NCBI RefSeq assembly: GCF_001975225.1
Contig: NZ_CP019445.1
Span: 248,001 to 312,000 of the forward strand
Direction: 5' to 3'
Source of the DNA: Kosakonia cowanii JCM 10956 = DSM 18146
Lineage (GTDB): Bacteria > Pseudomonadota > Gammaproteobacteria > Enterobacterales > Enterobacteriaceae
DNA length: 64,000 nucleotides
Shown here piece after piece: positions 1 to 10,462 of the stretch. The position numbers and the translations under genes were made by a program. Numbering within the stretch: position 1 is the first letter of the stretch; every line of letters begins with the position of its first letter. The notes under the pieces are model-generated. The model worked only from the letters and a program-made list of their open reading frames with translations, did not search any database and had not been told where the DNA came from.

Positions 1-536
1 GAAGGCAACAGCCACGCGGCGGCGTGGGTACAGCCGCTCAGCTGCCCGATCGGCTGCACATCAGTTAAGTGAGTGAGCGCGTTATCCAGCGTGGCTAAAT
101 CAAAGGTCTGGGTGAACGGCAGCGGCACAATGGGCTTGCCGATATCATTGAGCTGCTCAACGCCGCAGACGCCACAGCCGGTGCGCCCGGCCAGCGCGCG
201 GCGACGCTCTTTCAGCCCCATAAAACGGCGGCTGGAGAGGTCAATCTGCACTTCCAGCCCATTACAGGACGGCACAACCTCCATGCCGTAAATGTCGGCG
301 GGGGTTTCAATAATCCCTTCGGATAAGGAGAAGCCGATGGCGAACTCCTCCAGATCTTTTGGCGATGCCATCATCACCACGTGGGAAATACCGTTGTAGA
401 CCAGCGCAACAGGCACCTCTTCCGCCAGCATGTCTGGCTGGGGCTGCTGCAGGTTGTCACGCTTCCAGAGCACGACTTCGCGTACGCCTGTGACTGATGT
501 TGCATTTTTGTGCTTTTTAGTATGCAAAATGTTCAC
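1..536 (-). CDS. fdhD: FdhD, sulfur carrier for formate dehydrogenase maturation (partial, C-terminus outside the window)
   Basis: Family role: FdhD passes sulfur from IscS to the molybdenum cofactor of formate dehydrogenases, which they need for activity. The visible 178 codons cover roughly the N-terminal two thirds of a protein usually about 277 residues long. They include the conserved segment around the CGVCG motif (the cysteine pair of the family) and the PVALVYNG and [12 protein letters not shown] blocks. The chosen start is a GTG at 534-536, which gives an N-terminus VNILHTKK resembling the Salmonella form; no ATG is available in frame and the ribosome binding site is weak. The gene is divergent from fdoG, 153 bp away, as in E. 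coli, so maturase and enzyme sit together. It is truncated only by the window edge. Confidence 0.95.
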   Translation of the reverse strand, partial: MNILHTKKHKNATSVTGVREVVLWKRDNLQQPQPDMLAEEVPVALVYNGISHVVMMASPKDLEEFAIGFSLSEGIIETPADIYGMEVVPSCNGLEVQIDLSSRRFMGLKERRRALAGRTGCGVCGVEQLNDIGKPIVPLPFTQTFDLATLDNALTHLTDVQPIGQLSGCTHAAAWLLP

Positions 537-689
537 TTTGTATTAACTACCCTCGAACAAGCGTACCGACATTGTGGTATTCTCCGCGCATATCCTTCTT
601 AAGCAGAGGGATATGCAGCAATTCTGAACCTTTGTGAAATTCACCGCAAAGAAAAAAACGATAAGAGTAATGTCAACCAGGAGTAACCC

Positions 690-3600
690 ATGCAGGTCAG
701 CAGAAGGCAGTTCTTTAAGATCTGCGCTGGCGGTATGGCAGGTACAACGGCTGCAGCACTGGGCTTTGCCCCCAACATTGCACTCGCGGAGACACGGCAA
801 TATAAGCTGTTGCGCACCCGCGAAACCCGTAATACTTGCACATATTGTTCCGTGGGCTGCGGGCTATTGATGTATAGCCTCGGCGACGGTGCAAAAAACG
901 CCAAAGCGTCAATTTTCCATATCGAAGGGGATCCGGACCATCCGGTAAACCGCGGCGCGCTCTGCCCGAAAGGGGCAGGTCTGGTGGATTTCATCCACTC
1001 TGAAAGCCGCCTGAAATACCCGGAATACCGTGCTCCAGGTTCCGATAAGTGGCAACGCATCACCTGGGAAGATGCCTTTGAGCGCATCGCCAAACTGATG
1101 AAAGCCGACCGCGACGCCAACTATGTTGCGCAGAACGCCGAAGGCACCACCGTGAACCGCTGGCTGAGCACCGGGATGCTGTGCGCATCCGCTTCCAGTA
1201 ACGAAACCGGCTATTTAACCCAGAAATTTACCCGCGCCCTCGGCATGTTAGCCGTCGATAACCAGGCGCGTGTCTGACACGGACCAACGGTAGCAAGTCT
1301 TGCTCCAACATTTGGTCGCGGTGCGATGACCAACCACTGGGTTGATATGAAGAACGCCAATCTCATCGTGGTGATGGGAGGGAACGCGGCAGAAGCGCAT
1401 CCGGTGGGATTCCGCTGGGCGATGGAAGCCAAGATCCACAATGGCGCGAAGCTGATTGTTATCGATCCTCGCTTTACGCGAACCGCCTCGGTTGCGGATT
1501 TTTATACGCCGATTCGTTCCGGTACTGACATCGCTTTCCTGTCAGGCGTGTTGCTGTACCTGCTGAACAACGAAAAATATAACCGCGAATATACCGAAGC
1601 CTATACCAACGCCAGCCTGATCGTGCGTGAAGATTTTGGCTTCGAAGATGGCCTGTTCACCGGCTATGACGCGGAAACACGCAAGTACGACAAAACCACC
1701 TGGAACTACGAGCTGGATGAGAAGGGCTTCGCTAAGCGCGATAAAACGCTGACTCACCCGCGCTGCGTGTGGAACCTGCTGAAACAGCATGTTTCCCGCT
1801 ATACGCCAGATGTGGTTGAAAACATCTGCGGGACGCCAAAAGCGGACTTCCTGAAGGTGTGCGAGTACATCGCGGAAACCAGCGTGCATGATAAAACCGC
1901 CTCGTTCCTCTATGCACTGGGCTGGACGCAGCACTCCGTCGGCGCGCAGAACATCCGTACCATGGCGATGATCCAGCTGCTGCTCGGCAATATGGGGATG
2001 GCAGGCGGCGGCGTAAACGCCCTGCGCGGCCACTCCAATATTCAGGGTCTGACCGATCTTGGCCTGCTGTCGCAGAGCCTGCCGGGTTACATGACGCTGC
2101 CGAGTGAGAAGCAGAAGGATCTCCAGACCTACCTGACCGTCAACACGCCTAAACCGCTGCTGGAAGGCCAGGTTAACTACTGGAGCAACTACCCGAAATT
2201 CTTCGTGTCGATGATGAAAGCCTTCTTTGGCGACAAAGCGACGGCGGAGAACAGCTGGGGCTTTGACTGGCTGCCGAAGTGGGACAAAGGCTACGACGTT
2301 CTGCAGTATTTCGAAATGATGAGCCAGGGCAAGGTCAACGGCTATCTCTGCCAGGGCTTTAACCCGGTCGCCTCGTTCCCGAACAAGAACAAGGTGGTGG
2401 CATCCCTGTCGAAACTGAAGTTCCTGGTGACCATTGATCCGCTGAATACGGAAACCTCGACCTTCTGGCAGAACCACGGCGAGTCTAACGATGTCGATCC
2501 GTCGACCATCCAGACCGAAGTGTTCCGCCTGCCGTCGACCTGCTTTGCTGAAGAGAACGGCTCCATCGTTAACTCCGGCCGCTGGTTGCAGTGGCACTGG
2601 AAAGGCGCAGACGCCCCGGGCGAAGCGCTGAACGACGGTGAGATCCTGGCCGGTATCTTCTTACGTCTGCGTAAGATGTATGCCGCAGAGGGTGGCGCGA
2701 ATCCGGAACAGGTTCTGAACATGACCTGGAACTACTCGACGCCGGAGAATCCGTCAGCAGAAGAAGTGGCGATGGAGAGCAACGGCAAAGCGCTGGTCGA
2801 TATTATCGATCCGGTAAGCGGCGACGTGCTGGCGAAGAAAGGCAACCAGCTTGGTAGCTTTGCGCACCTGCGCGATGACGGCACCACCTCAAGCGGCTGC
2901 TGGATTTTCGCCGGGAGCTGGACGCCGGACGGCAACCAGATGGCGCGCCGTGATAACGCCGATCCGTCGGGCCTTGGCAATACGCTGGGCTGGGCATGGG
3001 CGTGGCCGCTCAACCGCCGTATTCTCTATAACCGTGCCTCCGCTGACCCGCAGGGTAACCCGTGGGATCCGAAGCGCAAGCTGCTCAGCTATGCCAACGG
3101 CAAGTGGGTGGGTGCAGATATTCCGGACTACAGCACCGCCGCACCTGGCAGTGAAGTCGGGCCGTTTATCATGCAGCCGGAAGGGATGGGTCGCCTCTTC
3201 GCTCTCGATAAGATGATGGAAGGGCCATTCCCGGAACACTACGAGCCGTTTGAAACGCCGCTGGGCACCAACCCGCTGCACCCGAATGTCGTCTCGAATC
3301 CTGCCGCGCGCGTCTTTAAAGACGATCTCGCTGCGATGGGTAAAGCCGATAAGTTCCCGTATGTCGGGACCACTTACCGCCTGACCGAGCACTTCCACTA
3401 CTGGACTAAACACGCGCTGTTGAACTCCATCGCGCAGCCGGAACAGTTTGTGGAGATTGGCGAGAAACTGGCGGGCAAGCTGGGCATTACGCAGGGCGAT
3501 ACTGTGCGCGTCTCCTCCAACCGTGGCTATATCAAAGCCAAAGCGGTGGTGACCAAACGTATTCGTACCCTGAAAGTGGACGGCAAAGATATCGACACGA

Positions 3601-3740
3601 TTGGTATTCCGATTCACTGGGGTTACGAAGGCGTGGCGAAGAAAGGCTTTATCGCTAACACGCTGACGCCGTTTGTCGGTGATGCGAATACCCAAACGCC
3701 GGAGTTCAAGGCGTTCCTGGTGAATGTGGAAAAGGTGTAA
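690..3740 (+). CDS. fdoG: Formate dehydrogenase-O, major (alpha) subunit, selenocysteine-containing
   Basis: This is the catalytic subunit of the respiratory, periplasm-facing formate dehydrogenase. It oxidises formate to CO2 and passes electrons to FdoH. The frame is open for 195 codons, meets UGA at 1275-1277, then stays open to 3740. Reading the UGA as selenocysteine gives 1016 residues with Sec196, exactly the E. coli FdoG/FdnG length and position. A Tat signal is visible at the N-terminus (SRRQFFK followed by a hydrophobic stretch ending near NIALA). It is followed by the CTYCSVGC cysteine motif for the [4Fe-4S] cluster and by molybdopterin-binding domains. A hairpin directly after the UGA supports recoding. 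fdoH starts 12 bp downstream in the same operon. Confidence 0.97.
1275..1317 (+). promoter_or_regulatory. UGA selenocysteine codon with bacterial SECIS hairpin in fdoG
   Basis: The in-frame TGA at 1275-1277 is followed by a nested inverted repeat. The outer arms GACCAA (1282-1287) and TTGGTC (1312-1317) enclose a strong apical hairpin AGCAAG-T-CTTGCT (1292-1304). Position and shape fit the SelB-binding bSECIS of E. coli fdnG, fdoG and fdhF, which lies immediately 3' of the UGA. It implies that selA, selB, selC and selD exist elsewhere in the genome. Confidence 0.85.
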
Positions 3741-3752
3741 CGGAGACGACTT

Positions 3753-4655
3753 ATGGCTTATCAATCGCAAGACATCATCCGTCGTTCCGCGACTAACGGT
3801 TTCACTCCCGCGCCTCAGGCGCGGGATCACCAGCAGGAAGTGGCGAAGCTTATCGACGTCACCACCTGTATCGGCTGTAAAGCCTGTCAGGTGGCCTGTT
3901 CCGAATGGAATGACCTGCGTGATGAGGTGGGGCATAACGTCGGGATGTATGACAACCCGGCGGATCTGACCGCCAAATCATGGACGGTGATGCGTTTCTC
4001 GGAAGTGGAGCAGAACGACAAACTGGAGTGGCTGATTCGTAAAGATGGCTGCATGCACTGCGCCGATCCCGGCTGTCTGAAAGCATGTCCGTCAGAAGGG
4101 GCTATCATTCAGTATGCTAACGGCATTGTCGACTTCCAGTCTGAGCAGTGCATTGGCTGCGGTTACTGCATCGCGGGCTGCCCGTTCGATGTGCCGCGCC
4201 TGAACCCGGAAGACAACCGCGTCTACAAATGTACGCTGTGCGTTGACCGTGTGACGGTAGGCCAGGAACCAGCCTGCGTGAAGACCTGCCCGACCGGCGC
4301 TATCCACTTTGGCTCCAAAGAGGATATGAAAAACCTCGCCGGCGAGCGCGTGGCAGAGCTGAAAACCCGTGGTTACGATAACGCAGGTCTGTACGATCCG
4401 GCCGGTGTTGGCGGCACGCACGTGATGTATGTGCTGCACCATGCCAATAACCCGAATCTGTACCACGGTCTGCCGGAGAACCCGGAAATCAGCGCAACCG
4501 TGAAGTTCTGGAAAGGGATCTGGAAACCACTTGCGGCGGTCGGCTTTGCTGCCACCTTCGCGGCCAGCATCTTCCACTATGTCGGTGTCGGTCCGAACCG
4601 CGCAGAAGAGGAAGAGGACAACCTGCATGAAGAGAAAGACGAGGTGCGCAAATGA
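3753..4655 (+). CDS. fdoH: Formate dehydrogenase-O, iron-sulfur (beta) subunit
   Basis: Electron-transfer subunit that carries electrons from FdoG to cytochrome FdoI. It is 300 residues, the usual length. Four cysteine clusters for [4Fe-4S] centres are visible in order: [35 protein letters not shown], and CTLC with the later PACVKTC. A single hydrophobic helix near residues 255-275 ([19 protein letters not shown]) anchors the C-terminus in the inner membrane, followed by an acidic, lysine-rich tail. The stop overlaps the fdoI start as ATGA, which suggests translational coupling. Confidence 0.97.
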   Translation: MAYQSQDIIRRSATNGFTPAPQARDHQQEVAKLIDVTTCIGCKACQVACSEWNDLRDEVGHNVGMYDNPADLTAKSWTVMRFSEVEQNDKLEWLIRKDGCMHCADPGCLKACPSEGAIIQYANGIVDFQSEQCIGCGYCIAGCPFDVPRLNPEDNRVYKCTLCVDRVTVGQEPACVKTCPTGAIHFGSKEDMKNLAGERVAELKTRGYDNAGLYDPAGVGGTHVMYVLHHANNPNLYHGLPENPEISATVKFWKGIWKPLAAVGFAATFAASIFHYVGVGPNRAEEEEDNLHEEKDEVRK

Positions 4656-5290
4656 GAAAACGTGACACCATCGTGCGCTATTCGGCACCCGAGCGCATCA
4701 ACCACTGGATCACCGCCTTCTGCTTCGTGCTGGCGTCGGTGAGCGGGCTGGGGTTTTTCTTCCCCTCCTTCAACTGGTTGATGAACATTTTGGGCACGCC
4801 GCAGCTGGCGCGTATTCTTCATCCGTTTGTCGGCGTGGTGATGTTTGCCTCGTTTATAATCATGTTTTTCCGCTATTGGCACCATAACCTCATCAATAGG
4901 GATGATATCTTTTGGGCGAAGAATATTCGTAAGATCGTCGTCAATGAGGAAGTGGGTGACACCGGGCGCTATAATTTCGGTCAGAAGTGTGTGTTCTGGG
5001 CGGCGATTATCTTCCTGGTGTTGCTACTGGCAAGCGGCGTGGTTATCTGGCGCCCTTACTTTGCACCCGCGTTTCCCATCCCGGTGATCCGCTTAGCGCT
5101 GATGGTGCATTCATTTGCAGCAGTTGCGTTAATTGTGGTTATCATGGTGCACATTTATGCCGCCTTGTGGGTTAAAGGCACCATAACCGCAATGGTGGAA
5201 GGCTGGGTTACCAGCACCTGGGCGAAGAAACATCACCCGCGCTGGTACCGGGAAGTTCGCAGCAAGACAACGGAAAAACCAACTGAATGA
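4652..5290 (+). CDS. fdoI: Formate dehydrogenase-O, cytochrome b556 (gamma) subunit
   Basis: Membrane subunit of formate dehydrogenase-O that binds b-type haem and reduces quinone. It has 212 residues with four hydrophobic segments (about residues 18-40, 50-75, 113-135 and 150-175). Histidines in or beside these helices (ERINHW, MVHSFAA, MVHIYA) are the expected haem ligands. It overlaps fdoH by four bases at the start and fdhE by four bases at the end, so fdoGHI-fdhE is a single tightly packed operon. Confidence 0.96.
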   Translation: MRKRDTIVRYSAPERINHWITAFCFVLASVSGLGFFFPSFNWLMNILGTPQLARILHPFVGVVMFASFIIMFFRYWHHNLINRDDIFWAKNIRKIVVNEEVGDTGRYNFGQKCVFWAAIIFLVLLLASGVVIWRPYFAPAFPIPVIRLALMVHSFAAVALIVVIMVHIYAALWVKGTITAMVEGWVTSTWAKKHHPRWYREVRSKTTEKPTE

Positions 5291-6216
5291 GTATTCGCAT
5301 AATCCCGCAAGATGAGCTGGAGAAGAGCGAGAAACGCACGGCGGAAGTAATTCCGCCGTTGTTATTCCCCAGACTTAAAAACCTCTATAACCGCCGTGCG
5401 GAACGTCTGCGCACGCTGGCAGAGAGTAATCCGCTGGGTGATTATCTGCGTTTTGCCGCGCTTATCGCCCATGCCCAGGAGGTGGTGCTGTATGACCACC
5501 CGTTACAACTCGATCTGACGGCGCGTCTTAAAGAAGCTGCCGCGCAGGGCAAGCCGCCGCTTGATATTCATGTTCTGCCGCGCGATACGCACTGGCATAA
5601 GCTGCTGCATTCGCTGATCGCCGAGCTGAAGCCGGAGATGAGCGGCCCGGCGCTGGCGGTGATCGAGAATCTGGAAAAAGCCTCTGCGCAGGAGCTGGAA
5701 GCGATGGCCAGCGCGCTCTTCGCCGCCGACTTCGCCTCCGTCAGCAGCGATAAAGCGCCCTTTATCTGGGCCGCGCTGTCGCTCTACTGGGCGCAGATGG
5801 CCAGCCTGATTCCGGGGAAAGCCCGCGCGGAATATGGCGAGCAGCGCCAGTTCTGCCCGGTATGCGGATCGATGCCGGTTTCCAGTACGGTGCACATCGG
5901 CAGCAGCCAGGGGCTGCGCTACCTGCACTGCAACCTGTGCGAAACCGAATGGCACGTGGTACGCGTCAAGTGCAGCAACTGCGAGCAAACCCGCGATCTG
6001 CACTACTGGTCGCTGGATAACGAGCAGGCGGCAATCAAAGCGGAAAGCTGCGGCGACTGCGGCACTTACCTGAAGATCCTTTATCAGGAAAAAGACCAGA
6101 ATGTCGAAGCGGTAGCCGACGATCTTGCGTCGCTGATCCTCGATGCCCGCATGGAGCAGGAAGGGTTCGCCCGTAGCTCCATCAACCCGTTCTTATTCCC
6201 CGGCGAAGGGGAGTAA
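5287..6216 (+). CDS. fdhE: FdhE, formate dehydrogenase accessory protein
   Basis: Cytoplasmic protein needed for formation of active respiratory formate dehydrogenases; the family is a rubredoxin-like iron protein that interacts with the catalytic subunits. Its 309 residues equal the E. coli length. Conserved paired-cysteine motifs lie in the C-terminal half: [20 protein letters not shown] and CGDCG. The start overlaps the fdoI stop (ATGA). It is the last gene of the fdo operon. The 258 bp after it (6217-6474) contain no gene I can support and no clear terminator. Confidence 0.96.
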   Translation: MSIRIIPQDELEKSEKRTAEVIPPLLFPRLKNLYNRRAERLRTLAESNPLGDYLRFAALIAHAQEVVLYDHPLQLDLTARLKEAAAQGKPPLDIHVLPRDTHWHKLLHSLIAELKPEMSGPALAVIENLEKASAQELEAMASALFAADFASVSSDKAPFIWAALSLYWAQMASLIPGKARAEYGEQRQFCPVCGSMPVSSTVHIGSSQGLRYLHCNLCETEWHVVRVKCSNCEQTRDLHYWSLDNEQAAIKAESCGDCGTYLKILYQEKDQNVEAVADDLASLILDARMEQEGFARSSINPFLFPGEGE

Positions 6217-6474
6217 AATCAGCAGGTCGCGGTAAGTTTTTGCCCGGCCTGTTACTGATATGGGGTGACACACTCACTCCCCTCCTTTTTCAAGTTTATT
6301 AGCGCTTCCCCCCTTCTAATAAGTCTTAAGTCTCCCTTCTGATGCATTCCTGAAAGAAAAAAACGTTCTTTCGAGCTGGGTTCCACTTTTCATTTTCAGC
6401 CCAAAAACCCCGTTTCCATTTCGCAAAAACCAGGCTATAAAACCTGGGTATTTATACAGATAAAGGAATGCAAA

Positions 6475-7386
6475 ATGGCACTGGAACAGGGTATTAGCCA
6501 ACTGGTAAGCGACTTTATTGCTGCAGGACGGCCTTCCGCCGGCGAGCAGAGTATTGATGACCGGCGCGCGGGGTATCTCGCCAGCACGACGCTGGCAGGC
6601 GAGACGGAAACCCGTGTTGAGGTGAGTGAGTTAACGCTTGAGGGCATTCGCTTTCGCTGCTTCTCGCCACAAAATGCCGATGATAATTTACCCGCGCTTA
6701 TCTACTACCACGGTGGCTGTTTTGTTAGCGGTGGCTTTGATACCCATGATAAACAGTTGCGCCAGCTCGCCTTTTACAGCGGCTGTCGGGTTATCGCCGT
6801 GCAGTACCGCCTTGCACCAGAACACCGCTGGCCAGCGGCACATGATGATGCGCTGAGGGGCGCTGAACTTGTCCGGGAAAACGCGCAGCAGCTTGGCATC
6901 GATCCTCAGCGCCTCACGCTGGCGGGCGATAGCGCAGGCGGACATCTGGCGCTGGTCACGGCACTGCGCTTAAAAGCCGCAGGGGAGTGGCAGCCTGCTC
7001 AGCTGATCCTCATCTACCCGATGCTTGATGCAACCGCCTGGTTCGACAGCTATACCCTTAACGGCGCAGATTATGTGATCACCCGCGAGGCACTGCTCTC
7101 CGGCTACACGCACTATCTCGGCGAGACCGACCGCCTGCTGCCGGATGTCAGCCCGCTGTGGCGCGATGATTTCAACGGCCTGCCGCCGACGCATATTGTC
7201 ACCGCGGAGTTTGACCCGCTGTGCGATGAAGGAGAGTCACTCTATCAGCGAATGACCGAACAGGGCGTGGCCTGCTCCTGTTCGCGTTATCTCGGTGTGA
7301 TACACGGTTTCTTCCAGCTTGCCGGCATCAGCCGCACGGCAGTGGATGTAATCCACGATGTGGCGTCGCGCGTCGCCAGGGTGTAA
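6475..7386 (+). CDS. Alpha/beta hydrolase of the hormone-sensitive lipase (Aes-like) family
   Basis: Predicted carboxylesterase of 303 residues. The visible signatures are the oxyanion-hole segment YYHGGCF, the nucleophile motif GDSAGG, an acid in EFDPLCDEGE and a histidine in GVIHGF. These give a complete Ser-Asp-His triad in the order of the HSL family. The usual HGGG is HGGC here, so the third glycine is replaced by cysteine. There is no signal peptide, so it is probably cytoplasmic. A good ribosome binding site (AAGGA, 7 bases before the ATG) supports the start. It lies alone between fdhE and the convergent fabY, where E. coli K-12 carries yiiE and yiiF instead. The substrate is unknown. 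Confidence 0.88.
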   Translation: MALEQGISQLVSDFIAAGRPSAGEQSIDDRRAGYLASTTLAGETETRVEVSELTLEGIRFRCFSPQNADDNLPALIYYHGGCFVSGGFDTHDKQLRQLAFYSGCRVIAVQYRLAPEHRWPAAHDDALRGAELVRENAQQLGIDPQRLTLAGDSAGGHLALVTALRLKAAGEWQPAQLILIYPMLDATAWFDSYTLNGADYVITREALLSGYTHYLGETDRLLPDVSPLWRDDFNGLPPTHIVTAEFDPLCDEGESLYQRMTEQGVACSCSRYLGVIHGFFQLAGISRTAVDVIHDVASRVARV

Positions 7387-7439
7387 CTGGCTATACGGGA
7401 AAGCGCGCTTTTCGCGCGCGCCATCGGCAGGCCCAGCGC

Positions 7440-8429
7440 CTACTCCTCTTCGTTGCCGCCCTCTTCGAACGAGCCAAACGGTTTTGCGGGCAGGACGATA
7501 TAGATGCCTTCAAAAATCGCACCCTGCTTATCATCGCCAAACAGCTCTACCTGCATCTGCACGCGCGCTTTTTTCCCGCGTGCCAGGCGGTCGAGATCGC
7601 CGCTTAACGAGCCGAGATCGGCAATGGCGCTCGGTTTACCGCTGATGGGTGAACTGTAGCGGATATGGGCGTCGGCGAGAATAATTGTGCCGCCGAGATG
7701 GCGTTCGCGCAGCATCAGCCAGATAAGACCCCAGCCGGTGAGCGTCGCCAGCGAGAAAAGGCTGCCGGCAAACAGCGTGTGATGCGGGTTTTGATTGCCG
7801 ATCTCCGGCATGGTGGTAATAAATTTCTGCCCGGTGTACTGCTGGATGCGCACGCCCATCTTTTCGCTGAGCGGAATATGCTGATACCAGGCTTGTTGTA
7901 GCTGACCGCACCAGTCGCCGCGATGAAGAATATCATCCAGCGAGGCGATGGGTTTGATCATCAGAAAATGGCGGATGGGGGTGGTTTGCGGCGCGGTGAT
8001 TTCGCCCTCGTTGATAAACCCAAGCTTGGCGAAAAAGGGTACCGCATCTTCGCGGGCGCTACAGGTTACGCGCTTAACACCCTCCTGGCGGGCGACGGAT
8101 TCCAGGGTCATCGCCATCAGCGTGCCGAGGCCTTTATCCTGTACGGAGGGGTGCACCGCCATAAAGCGAATCGAGCCTTCGTTATCGGCATTGATATAGA
8201 GCCGACCGGACGCGACGATATTGCCCTCTTCATCAACCACCATCTGGTGATGCGCCATGGCGTCCCAGGCGTCGCGCTCGGAGCCCTGCGGCTGGTGCAA
8301 CGGCTTGCGTAACATTTCCCAGCGGAACTGGTAGTAACGTTCTAACTCTTCTTCAGTTTGCGGTACGCGAAGATGATACATAGCTGCATTCTCTCTTGTG
8401 ACCCGGGGCCGCGCCGCAAGCTGGCTCAT
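7440..8429 (-). CDS. fabY: FabY (YiiD), GNAT acetyltransferase fused to a thioesterase-like domain
   Basis: Two-domain protein of 329 residues, the E. coli length. The N-terminal half is a GNAT acyltransferase fold ([18 protein letters not shown] contains the acetyl-CoA loop). The C-terminal half is a hot-dog thioesterase-like domain around [17 protein letters not shown]. In E. coli, FabY is implicated in starting fatty acid synthesis when FabH is missing. The start overlaps the dtd stop (ATGA), so it is the last gene of the yihX-yihY-dtd-fabY run and converges on the hydrolase gene. A GC-rich inverted repeat near 7403-7420 in the gap is too weak to call a terminator. Confidence 0.93.
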   Translation of the reverse strand: MSQLAARPRVTRENAAMYHLRVPQTEEELERYYQFRWEMLRKPLHQPQGSERDAWDAMAHHQMVVDEEGNIVASGRLYINADNEGSIRFMAVHPSVQDKGLGTLMAMTLESVARQEGVKRVTCSAREDAVPFFAKLGFINEGEITAPQTTPIRHFLMIKPIASLDDILHRGDWCGQLQQAWYQHIPLSEKMGVRIQQYTGQKFITTMPEIGNQNPHHTLFAGSLFSLATLTGWGLIWLMLRERHLGGTIILADAHIRYSSPISGKPSAIADLGSLSGDLDRLARGKKARVQMQVELFGDDKQGAIFEGIYIVLPAKPFGSFEEGGNEEE

Positions 8430-8860
8430 ATCTGTAGCCAGAATGTAACGGGACCGTCATTGACCAGCGACACCTGCATATCGGCAGCGAAGCGCCCGGT
8501 TTGCGTGGCGATTTGCTGGCCGCAGTGTGCAACAAAGTGGTTATAGAGCGCCTCGGCTTTTTCCGGCGCGGCGCCGCGCGAAAAGCCCGGACGCATGCCG
8601 CGTTCCGTATCGGCTGCCAGCGTAAACTGCGATACCACCAGCACGCTGCCGCCGGCCTGCTGGACGTTGAGGTTCATTTTCCCGTCGGCATCGCTAAAAA
8701 TTCGGTATCCCAGCACCCGTTCACACAGGCGGTTTGCTTTCTGCTCGTCGTCTTCCCTCTCGACGCCCAGTAATACCAGGAGACCCGGGCCAATTTCACC
8801 CGTCACCTCTCCCGCCACGCTAACGCTCGCACGGGAAACGCGTTGAATTAATGCAATCAT
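8426..8860 (-). CDS. dtd: D-aminoacyl-tRNA deacylase
   Basis: Removes D-amino acids (and glycine from mischarged tRNA-Ala) from tRNAs. It is 144 residues, one shorter than in E. coli. Family motifs are visible: SQFTL in the middle and the C-terminal Gly-cisPro motif in NDGPVTFW. The gene overlaps yihY upstream and fabY downstream by four bases each, so the four genes are probably translated from one message. Confidence 0.96.
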   Translation of the reverse strand: MIALIQRVSRASVSVAGEVTGEIGPGLLVLLGVEREDDEQKANRLCERVLGYRIFSDADGKMNLNVQQAGGSVLVVSQFTLAADTERGMRPGFSRGAAPEKAEALYNHFVAHCGQQIATQTGRFAADMQVSLVNDGPVTFWLQI

Positions 8861-9729
8861 GGTTGGTCTGCTTCTTCTCGTTGTGCTGCTTTTTTAAGTT
8901 CGCGGTATTCCCCGAGAGTGACAGTAATTTCAGCCCCAAGCAAGACGATACACCAGGTCCAGTAGACCCAGAGAAACATGATAGGGATAACAGCCAGCAC
9001 ACCATAAATCAGCTGGTAGGAGGGGAACATGGTGATATATAAGCCAAAACCTTTCTTGCCCAGTTCAAACAGCACCGCCGCAACAAACGCCCCCAGCACC
9101 GCATCGCGGTTTGGTACGCGCGTGGTCGGAACAATGCTGTAGAGCAGCCAGAACGAGAGCCAGGAGAGGATCAGCGGGAAAATTCGCAGCACATCATCAA
9201 TCACGCTATTAAGCTCACTCGCCCAGCGCAGCGACAGCAGATAAGAGCTGATTGCCAGACTTGCCCCGGCCAGCAGCGGGCCGAGGGTCAGGATCATCCA
9301 GTAGACGGCAAATGAGTAAACATGCGGGCGCACGCGGGTGCTGCGCCAGATGGTATTCAGCGCGCTGTCGATGGAGTACATCAGTAAGAGCGAAGTGACC
9401 ACCAGCCCGCAGGCCCCTACCGCGGTCATCTTCGTCGAGTTAGCGACGAACTGCTCAATGTAGTTCTGGATAACGTCGCCGGTTGTGGGAATGAAATTGG
9501 CAAAAATAAAGTGACGCAGCTGGATGCTGATGTCGGAAAACATTGGGAAAACGGCGAACAGCGCGAAGATCACCGCAATCAGCGGCACCAGCGAAAGCAG
9601 TGAGACGTAGGCGAGATTCCCCGCCAGCGTCGTCATATTGTCATCGTTGATATGTCGCCACAGCAGTTTTGACCAGGCCTGCAGCGACTGCGCACTCCTC
9701 TTCGCGCGCTGTTTTACGGCTTCTTTCAT
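8857..9729 (-). CDS. yihY: YihY, UPF0761 inner-membrane protein
   Basis: Member of the YihY/virulence factor BrkB family, 290 residues, whose molecular function is not established. At least six hydrophobic segments are visible (for example [20 protein letters not shown] and [21 protein letters not shown]). The short charged C-terminus ([13 protein letters not shown]) is probably cytoplasmic. It overlaps the yihX stop and the dtd start by four bases each. Confidence 0.93.
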   Translation of the reverse strand: MKEAVKQRAKRSAQSLQAWSKLLWRHINDDNMTTLAGNLAYVSLLSLVPLIAVIFALFAVFPMFSDISIQLRHFIFANFIPTTGDVIQNYIEQFVANSTKMTAVGACGLVVTSLLLMYSIDSALNTIWRSTRVRPHVYSFAVYWMILTLGPLLAGASLAISSYLLSLRWASELNSVIDDVLRIFPLILSWLSFWLLYSIVPTTRVPNRDAVLGAFVAAVLFELGKKGFGLYITMFPSYQLIYGVLAVIPIMFLWVYWTWCIVLLGAEITVTLGEYRELKKAAQREEADQP

Positions 9730-10322
9730 AGCAGCTTTGAAAAATAGTCCGGAATGGTGGCCTTGTTAGCGACCAGGATCGACGTAATTCCCACGCGCTC
9801 AGCGCCAGCGATATTTTCAGCATTGTCGTCGAAAAAGACGGCATCTTCGGCAGAAAAACCTTCTAGCGTTAGAACCTGCTGATAAATTCTTGATTCGGGT
9901 TTACGCATGCCCATCTCTTGCGAGAGATAGATATGATCGGCGGCGGCGCGGATCTCCGGATACTGTTCCGGCCAGAAGGTCGTATGCAGGCGGTTGGTGT
10001 TGGACAGCACCACCACACGATCTCCTTTCGCGCGCAGTTTGTGCATGATATCGATAACGTCCGGGCGTAGCGCGACGAAAACCGCCTGCCAGCCGGTGGA
10101 GAATTGCTCATAACTTAACGGCAGCGCCATCTCTTCACACAGGGCTTTGGCGAACTCCTCATCGCTGATCTCCCCGCGTTCATGACGGTGGAAGGCCTCC
10201 CCCATGACAAAGTTCTGCTTCAGGGTTGCCAATGGTACGCGGCTGAAATCGCTCCAGGCTCCGAGCACCCGGTTGAAGTCGATATCGACAATCACATTAC
10301 CTAAATCAAAGATATAGAGCAT
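9726..10322 (-). CDS. yihX: YihX, HAD-family alpha-D-glucose-1-phosphate phosphatase
   Basis: HAD-superfamily phosphatase (HAD4 in E. coli), cytoplasmic, active on alpha-D-glucose 1-phosphate. HAD motifs appear in order: FDLGNVIVD (motif I), VLSNT (motif II), the KPESRIY lysine (motif III) and FFDDNAEN (motif IV). I place the start at the ATG at 10320-10322, which is preceded by AGGAG at good spacing. It yields 198 residues beginning [10 protein letters not shown], the E. coli N-terminus; a start 21 bases further upstream is possible but unnecessary. In E. coli the yihL-yihW block separates it from typA, but here only 140 bp remain. Confidence 0.95.
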   Translation of the reverse strand: MLYIFDLGNVIVDIDFNRVLGAWSDFSRVPLATLKQNFVMGEAFHRHERGEISDEEFAKALCEEMALPLSYEQFSTGWQAVFVALRPDVIDIMHKLRAKGDRVVVLSNTNRLHTTFWPEQYPEIRAAADHIYLSQEMGMRKPESRIYQQVLTLEGFSAEDAVFFDDNAENIAGAERVGITSILVANKATIPDYFSKLL

Positions 10323-10411
10323 TTGCCTCTCCTTGCCTGCCATGGAGAGTTAACTGTAGCGGGAAAGTTTCCGCTTGAATAGCGGGCCCTTTCACGCCCG
10401 CGATCGCGGGA

Positions 10412-10443
10412 TAAAAAAAGCCGCTGATAATCAGCGGCTTTTG
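10412..10443 (-). terminator. Rho-independent terminator of typA
   Basis: Stem AGCCGCTGA-TAA-TCAGCGGCT (10419-10439), followed on the minus strand by a run of six to seven T. It lies 20 bp beyond the typA stop. Confidence 0.9.
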
Positions 10444-10462
10444 TTGGGCTAAAAGAGGAGAA

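Noticed and set aside
634-644. GTGAAATTCAC palindrome upstream of fdoG as a regulator site
   Set aside because: It is too short and too imperfect to assign to CRP, FNR or NarL; kept only as a note.
1275-1277. TGA in fdoG as a nonsense mutation
   Set aside because: It sits at the conserved selenocysteine position (196) with a SECIS hairpin after it, and the total length matches FdoG exactly.
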